Source: Cephalopachus bancanus
Taxonomy: Eukaryota > Chordata > Mammalia > Primates > Tarsiidae
Reading direction: 5' to 3'
Assembly: GCA_027257055.1 (NCBI GenBank)
Contig: JAPVLO010000971.1
Coordinates: 124,001-188,000, forward strand
DNA: 64,000 nucleotides
A model generated the notes under the pieces. The model did not search any database. It was given only the letters and a program-made list of their open reading frames with translations, and had not been told where the DNA came from. Within the stretch, counting starts at the first letter, position 1, and every line of letters starts with the position of its first letter. Shown piece after piece: positions 59,620-64,000 of the stretch. A program made the translations under genes and the position numbers.

Positions 59620-60339
59620 TGCTAGCTATCCAGTCCTTTGAATGCTTTCAGTTTTAGCCTGCTATCATAGTACAACAGCAGAAAACATTAGTTTAGCTCC
59701 CCTGCAAATTATCCATCTCTGTACTACTTTCATACCCTTAGTCTATATCCATAAACATATGAGGGTCATTCTGCACTTACTGCACAAAAATCATCAATGA
59801 AGACCACATTCACCACATTGCCAAGAGCCTCTTATGTCTAAGAATCTGGGTATATTCCTTGATTCCCTTTATTGCCCTGGTTGCCAGGAAGTTCAGAGCC
59901 AAATTTAATGCTTATCACAGTAACTAGGGTAGTCCCCCGTGTTTAGCATATTTGTTTCCTCTTCTTTTCCATGGCTTTGATTTTCTATTTCTATCCTATA
60001 TTATAGTATATTCAAAAAATTAAGATGCCCCAAATTCTGACTGAGATTTTGTCTAGTAGGCTTCATCTCTTTAGCAGTCACCACATAATTCCTCACTTGT
60101 TCTTGAAGTACTCTGTCCCCATTCTCTGCTCTACTTATGAGTCTTGAGTGGGTGCCATTTTTGGTGCAGTCTCAGCCTGGCTGAGGTTCAGAGTCACTTC
60201 AGGGACAGGAACTTTAACTGCTCACAAGGATTTCCCTTTCTCAGGCCAGGCAGTTAATAGGTGACTTAATGATGAAGTCTAAATCCTCTTCCTTTCTGAC
60301 TCAAGATGAGACACAAATTTGTTAATATTCACAGGCAAA

Positions 60340-60357
60340 TCTCTCTCTCTCTCTGAA

Positions 60358-60391
<34 letters not shown>
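60340..60391. repeat. (CT)n-(GA)n inverted dinucleotide tract
   Basis: Seven CT units, then GAATCC, then fifteen GA units. The two tracts are complementary and can form a hairpin with a 14-bp stem. Confidence 0.95.
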
Positions 60392-60393
<2 letters not shown>

Positions 60394-60777
60394 TGTGTTC
60401 TAGAAAGATCACTGAAACACACTGGATTCAAACAAAGTGACACTAATTTAACATTTTAGGTTAATTATTTCATTCTCTTTTGTAGATACAAATTGATTTT
60501 ATGGCTCAACTACATCCAATAATTAATCTCCAGTTACCACCCTAAAGGAATAAAAACTCCTTTGACTCAAGTATCTAACATGGGGTATCTAATCTGGTTT
60601 GCAAACTTCAAAAGTACACAGGGGCAGGCATCTGAATCATTTTGTACAAAAATCTAAGAGTTTAGGAAGACCACAGTGACCCCAGAGACAATCTCAAAAG
60701 AGCCAACCAATTTAACAAAGTAGCTTCTGGTTCAGAAACTGACTCTTGCTTTGAAGTAGGGATTTCTAACAATATTC

Positions 60778-61064
60778 TTTTTTTTTAGTTGGAGTCTCAC
60801 TCTGTCGCCTGGACTGGAGTGCAGTGGCCGCTCCCGGCCACCGCAGCCTCGACCTGCTGGGCTCCAGTGATCCTTCCGCCTCAGCCTTCCAAGTAGCTGG
60901 AACTACAGGCACGCGGTACCATGCCCGGCTCATTTTGATTTATTGTAGAGATGAGGTCTCGCCAAGTTGCCCAGGCGGGTCACGAACCCGCAGGCTCAGG
61001 CAATCCACTCACCTCGGCCTCCCAAAGGCGTGGGATTACAGGCTGAGCCACTGAGCCTGGCTTC
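60778..61064 (-). repeat. Alu SINE in antisense, derived subfamily
   Basis: 'ttttttttagttggagtctcactctgtcgcctggactggagtgcagtggccgctcccggcc' to 'ggcgtgggattacaggctgagccactgagcctggc'. TTCTAACAATATTCT flanks both sides exactly. Confidence 0.96.
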
Positions 61065-61481
61065 TAACAATATTCTAAGCTACCTCTCTTGATGATGACC
61101 TTTTTCCTCTGTGGGCAAAAGCAAAACCACAAATACTCTGCTACTGTTAACTTTGTAATGCTGCAAATGAATATATAAAAAAAAAGTTAAGTTCTAAAAT
61201 CATCACATTAAGCTCTGATTACACACTGGGGCTATTATAGTTTCAGGTTGAGGGACATAGATTATTCTCTGAGCCATAGCTTTATTTTTCCATGAGACAT
61301 AAATTCTATAGCTTTTCTCAGGTTTGACTGCCTGATAGATCTCTCTAAATGTTAAAAAAAAAGGGATTTAAATTGTACTACTACATATAAGGTGAGTTAA
61401 GGATTCCCAGGGTTACCTCTTCTAGGGTGGTACAGTTTCAGGAAGTTGAGATTTATTGTTAAAAAAAAAAAACAAAAAACC

Positions 61482-61810
61482 AGCCGGGCTCGGTGGCTCA
61501 GCCTGTAATCCCAGCACTTTGGGAGGCTGAGGTGAGTGGATTGCCTGAGCCTGCGGGTTCGAGACCTGCCTGGGCAACTTGGTGAGACCTCATCTCTACA
61601 ATAAATCAAAAATTAGCCGGGCGTGGGTAGCGCGCGCCTGTAGTTCCAGCTACTTGGAAGGCTGAGGTGGAAGGATCGCCGGAGCCCAGCAGGTCGAGGC
61701 TGCGGTGGCCGGGAGCGGCCACTGCACTCCAGTCTGGGTGACAGAGTGAGACTCCATCTCAAAAACAACAACAACAACAACAAAAAACCAACCAACTAAA
61801 TAAATAAAAA
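61482..61810 (+). repeat. Alu SINE, derived subfamily
   Basis: 'agccgggctcggtggctcagcctgtaatcccagc', box 'gcgggttcgagacctgc', right arm ending 'ggtggccgggagcggccactgcactccag', tail of CAA units. Confidence 0.95.
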
Positions 61811-61985
61811 AATCAACACAGTTCAAACCTGACTTTCAATTGGCTATAAAACCTTAGCTAAGTCAAAATTATCTTAAGCCTTGCTTTCTTTATCCACAAA
61901 AGTAGATACTGATCTCTATCTCATAAGGTTACAAGGATTAGGTAAGGAGTATATAAAGCACAGTAAGAACACAATGTTATTATTT
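61811..61985 (-). repeat. MIR-type SINE in antisense
   Basis: 'aaaccttagctaagtcaaaattatcttaagccttgctttctttatccacaaaagtagatactgatctctatctcataaggttacaaggatt' is a diverged antisense MIR. Confidence 0.65.
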
Positions 61986-62499
61986 TATGAGAAGCCAGGT
62001 TATTACGTTTTTTTTTTCTAGTTTAATGTCTTCACTATGGTCCTCTAATTTTAAAGTTGGATCAAAACATCTTATTATAGGATTATTAGACATGCGCTCA
62101 ATTTGGCCTTAATTGGCTAAAATAAGATGGCACCAAGTATTAGATCTACTCTTTTAAGCTAAACACTGTTAGGTGGTCTTTCTATGGTCCACATGCAGTG
62201 TGGTAGAAGTGAGAGGATTTTTAAAAAATGCCACAAGGCACTTCTGTTATGGACCGTTTCTGATGTACATCGAGGAAGGAATTTCATTCTCACCAGCTTG
62301 TCTTCTGAATCGTATTCTTTGCTCCTGACCCAGTACTTGGTATATAATAATTGTTTAATACAAGTTTGTTGGATCAATCCATCTGTGAGATACAGTAGGG
62401 GGGTTAATCTAACAAGCTGGAGTGGGAAAGGGGCATGGAGAAAAATGTCCTAAGGAGAGAGCCTCCCTGGAGCAATGAGGCTTTGCCTGAAAGCAAGTT

Positions 62500-63420
62500 G
62501 TTCATGGCCACAGGCATCCTGAAGGCAGGATGAGGGCCTTGCCCAGCTGGGGAGAGAGTGGGCTAACGGCAGAGAGGCCCGAGGGTGAAGCCCAGTTGGT
62601 GTGGACTCTGGGTGTCCCTAGCCTTAGCTGTACCATTGTATGCAATGGTCAATGTGAGGCCAGAACTGGCATGTGGTTGGACTGGGCAGGACCGCTTGAG
62701 ACCAGAGTGGTCAACCAGACCAACAGAAGAGCAGGAACTGGGCAATCCCTATCCCCAAGGCTGCTGGTCCGAAGAGGCTCAGGGCAGAGACCAGGATGCC
62801 TATGGTTGGCCCTCAGAGGTAGGTGGATCTGAGAGATCACAGTTTCGAGAGGCAGGGATCCAGGAAGCAGGAGAAGAGAGTGCAGGTGAGCTCATCCAGC
62901 AGTTAGAGAGCAGAGGAGAGTATGCCCAGCCAGGGCGAGGAGGTGCTCTGGGGCCAAATGCAATGGGAAAAGGTGACTGCTGTGGGTATCCTGGGGAGGC
63001 TGAGAGAAGTGTCTCCCACTCAGCAGTGCAGAGCAATGCATGGCTGTGCAAGGGCAAGGAGATGGGAGCTGGGCACTATGAGTGGAGCGGCAGCGGAAGC
63101 GGCAGCAGCGGTGGTGGCGGCGGCAGCAGCGGTGGCAGGTAAGGCAGAAAGCCCTCGAAAGTGGACTTAGGTAATGCAGAGGGAGTCTGAGGAGCCCTGC
63201 AGCCAGCATACTGCTAGAGACATTACTACCAGCAGAAAACGACGTTCAGGTGAAGACCAGTGTGGAACCCAAGGAGAGGATGTCGAAGACCAGGACCAGG
63301 ATTGAGACTTTGCCTCTAGCCACCCCTGGCCAGAAGATTTTTCCAATCCCTAGTAAGGAGGGATTAGTAGTTAAACAAAAATCAATCTGTGGTATACATC
63401 ATATATTTAGTTCTATATAG
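62500..63420. other. G-rich block of unknown origin in a CASK intron
   Basis: A G- and AG-rich stretch, unlike its AT-rich surroundings, with a 185-codon plus-strand open frame (62585-63142). The frame ends in a GGC/AGC repeat (63087-63139) followed by CAGGTAAGG, a good splice-donor consensus. The translation resembles no family I recognise and ends in Gly/Ser low complexity. It could be part of an old repeat, an antisense noncoding exon, or chance. Confidence 0.35.
63087..63139. repeat. GC-rich trinucleotide-like repeat (GGC/AGC)
   Basis: Alternating AGCGGC, AGCAGC, GGTGGC units over about 53 bases. Confidence 0.9.
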
Positions 63421-64000
63421 GTCCAAGTTAGTTGTTAAGTAAATGATTAGTGTTCACCATACCGTTGCTCTCCTCCCTAACCCCTTAACCAGATCCTTCT
63501 GTGGTTTCCAAAGTTCCAGGTTCGCGAACCCCATCAGGTGTTATAAAATGGAAATGAGTGAACCCACTGGCCATGAGTTAGGATCTTGGAGCCCAGAAGC
63601 TGAGCCACCAGGCCCCAGGTCACACAGACCCTGGCTATACAGGTTTTGCCCTCACTTTGGGGATAGCTAGGGTACCAAGTCTCATGCGGTGGCCCTTGAA
63701 CAGGGATTTACCCTGCCTAGGATAGCCAGGTAAGCCTCCTGATGAAAGGATTTGTCTTGCTTGAGGGGAGCTGGTCTATCATTTCAGCAGGTGGTATGCT
63801 GATTTGCTTCTAAGTGATCAGGGAGTTTTGGTACAGATTAATCTTAGAAATGGCAGGCCTAGGAGTCACAAGGGCACCTACAAGCCTCTCCTGTAACCTA
63901 CCCTGATGTCTACAACTCCCAAATCCTTCTTACTATGCTTTACATCCCACTTCTACTTGGTTTGTACTCAGGGATGAAAAAATAGCTTGTTAGCATTTTT
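63421..64000. other. CASK intron end of window, nothing recognised
   Basis: No exon or confident repeat. Confidence 0.4.

Overview
The window is nuclear DNA of a primate that is neither human nor, probably, any monkey or ape. Two X-linked (human Xp11.4) genes lie tail to tail. NYX (nyctalopin) runs on the plus strand, and the last two coding exons of CASK lie on the minus strand. About forty Alu-type SINEs, including the dimeric left/right-arm form, point to a primate. Many copies belong to a derived subfamily with its own diagnostic changes, unlike human AluJ/S/Y. That, and the absence of obvious tRNA-derived SINEs of the lorisiform kind, suggests a strepsirrhine, most likely a Malagasy lemur. 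This species call is inference.

Layout. 1-20.5 kb: NYX. A small second exon (1400-1477) holds the start of the signal peptide. A 17.2 kb intron packed with L1, MLT1, hAT and Alu insertions follows, then the large GC-rich exon 3 (18649-20056) encoding almost the whole leucine-rich-repeat protein. The first exon is not in the window. 20.5-46.6 kb: intergenic, almost entirely layered retroelements, including a decayed 3.8 kb L1 and a 270-base GA/GAAA purine tract. 46.64-52.06 kb: probable 5.4 kb 3'UTR of CASK, free of Alus. 52.06-56.80 kb: last two coding exons of CASK (end of the guanylate-kinase-like domain), separated by an intron holding a mariner transposase relic. 56.8-64 kb: the next CASK intron upstream, with a complete MER1-type DNA transposon with 8-base target duplications, an L2 and a few Alus.

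Function. Nyctalopin is an extracellular LRR protein of retinal ON-bipolar dendrites that places TRPM1 in the mGluR6 cascade. CASK is a MAGUK scaffold at synapses and cell junctions. They are neighbours, but nothing here shows that they act together. The main anomaly is in NYX. The usual first ATG reads GTG, an in-frame TGA follows three codons later, and exon 3 lacks one base after codon 209, although the rest of the frame is intact on both sides. Either this is a very recent loss of nyctalopin or a one-base sequence error. No prokaryotic-type system, CRISPR array, rRNA or tRNA gene was seen.
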